Assembly: GCA_021779415.1 (NCBI GenBank)
Contig: JAJYAS010000019.1
Location: forward strand, 1-14,562
DNA length: 14,562 nt
Direction of reading: 5' to 3'
Origin: Bacillota bacterium
GTDB lineage: Bacteria; Bacillota_B; Desulfitobacteriia; Desulfitobacteriales; Desulfitobacteriaceae
Shown here: one piece after another, positions 14,499-14,562 of the stretch
Numbering within the stretch: the stretch's first letter is position 1
How the letters are laid out: every line of letters begins with the position of its first letter
Position numbers and translations under genes: made by a program
The notes under the pieces: model-generated
The model's input: the letters and a program-made list of their open reading frames with translations, nothing else
The model's database searches: none
Told to the model about the DNA's origin: nothing

Positions 14499-14562
14499 AT
14501 GGACGAGAAGACCTTTTATACGAAGATATTGGGAATCAAACTGCCTTGGTATGTGAAGCAGG
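14499..14562 (+). CDS. ISL3-family transposase, N-terminal fragment cut by the window edge
   Basis: The frame reads MDEKTFYTKILGIKLPWYVK and continues past the window end. The ILGI-x-x-PW-x-V pattern is the usual N-terminus of ISL3 transposases, DDE enzymes that move the element by cut and paste. Only 21 codons are visible, so intactness cannot be judged. AAGG lies very close to the ATG, giving only a weak ribosome site. Confidence 0.75.
   Translation, partial: MDEKTFYTKILGIKLPWYVKQ

Overview
The window looks like part of a bacterial chromosome. It starts at an initiator tRNA gene and runs into what appears to be a defence or genomic island. Moderate GC, strong AGGAGG-type ribosome binding sites, a CCA-encoding tRNA and the gene families present suggest a Gram-negative, perhaps Desulfobacterota or Nitrospirota. 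I cannot settle the taxon from sequence alone.

Layout, left to right. (1) 1-115: tRNA-fMet and its intrinsic terminator. (2) 116-740: a gene-poor stretch with a tRNA T-arm-like sequence, a 22-bp perfect palindrome, other inverted repeats and a possible promoter. This kind of material is common where islands join a tRNA gene. (3) 741-10228, + strand: a tightly packed operon. It has a possible 50-residue leader ORF, a DUF499 P-loop ATPase, a DUF3780 protein, a DUF1156 DNA methyltransferase, and a helicase with an N-terminal PLD-type nuclease domain and a C-terminal SNF2 motor. Three of these families (DUF499, DUF1156, SNF2) are also core parts of type 3 BREX, but no PglZ is present. From memory, the set matches the ATPase-methylase-helicase cassettes annotated as anti-phage associated. 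(4) 10229-10671: a convergent intergenic region with traces of decayed coding sequence.

(5) 13102-10672, - strand: a compact three-gene unit with a PD-(D/E)XK nuclease-like protein (140 aa), an intact Hanks-type Ser/Thr kinase (286 aa) and an unrecognised 381-aa protein with an alpha/beta pattern that might be a barrel. The genes are joined by a 2-nt gap and a 1-nt overlap. I do not recognise this trio as a named system, and it is the best candidate here for something undescribed. (6) 13252-14204, - strand: a 95-aa probable zinc-binding protein, a 49-aa acidic protein and a winged-helix-like protein that seems to have lost its N-terminus. (7) 14219-14406: a cluster of same-strand AGTATAA-type repeats. 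(8) 14447 to the end: the start of an ISL3-family insertion sequence.

Functionally, the + strand operon probably modifies host DNA through the DUF1156 methylase and attacks or remodels unmodified DNA through the ATPase and PLD-helicase. The kinase, nuclease and unknown trio looks like a second, separately transcribed module, possibly one where phosphorylation controls an effector. Degraded genes, an IS element and a tRNA boundary all fit an accessory, horizontally acquired region.
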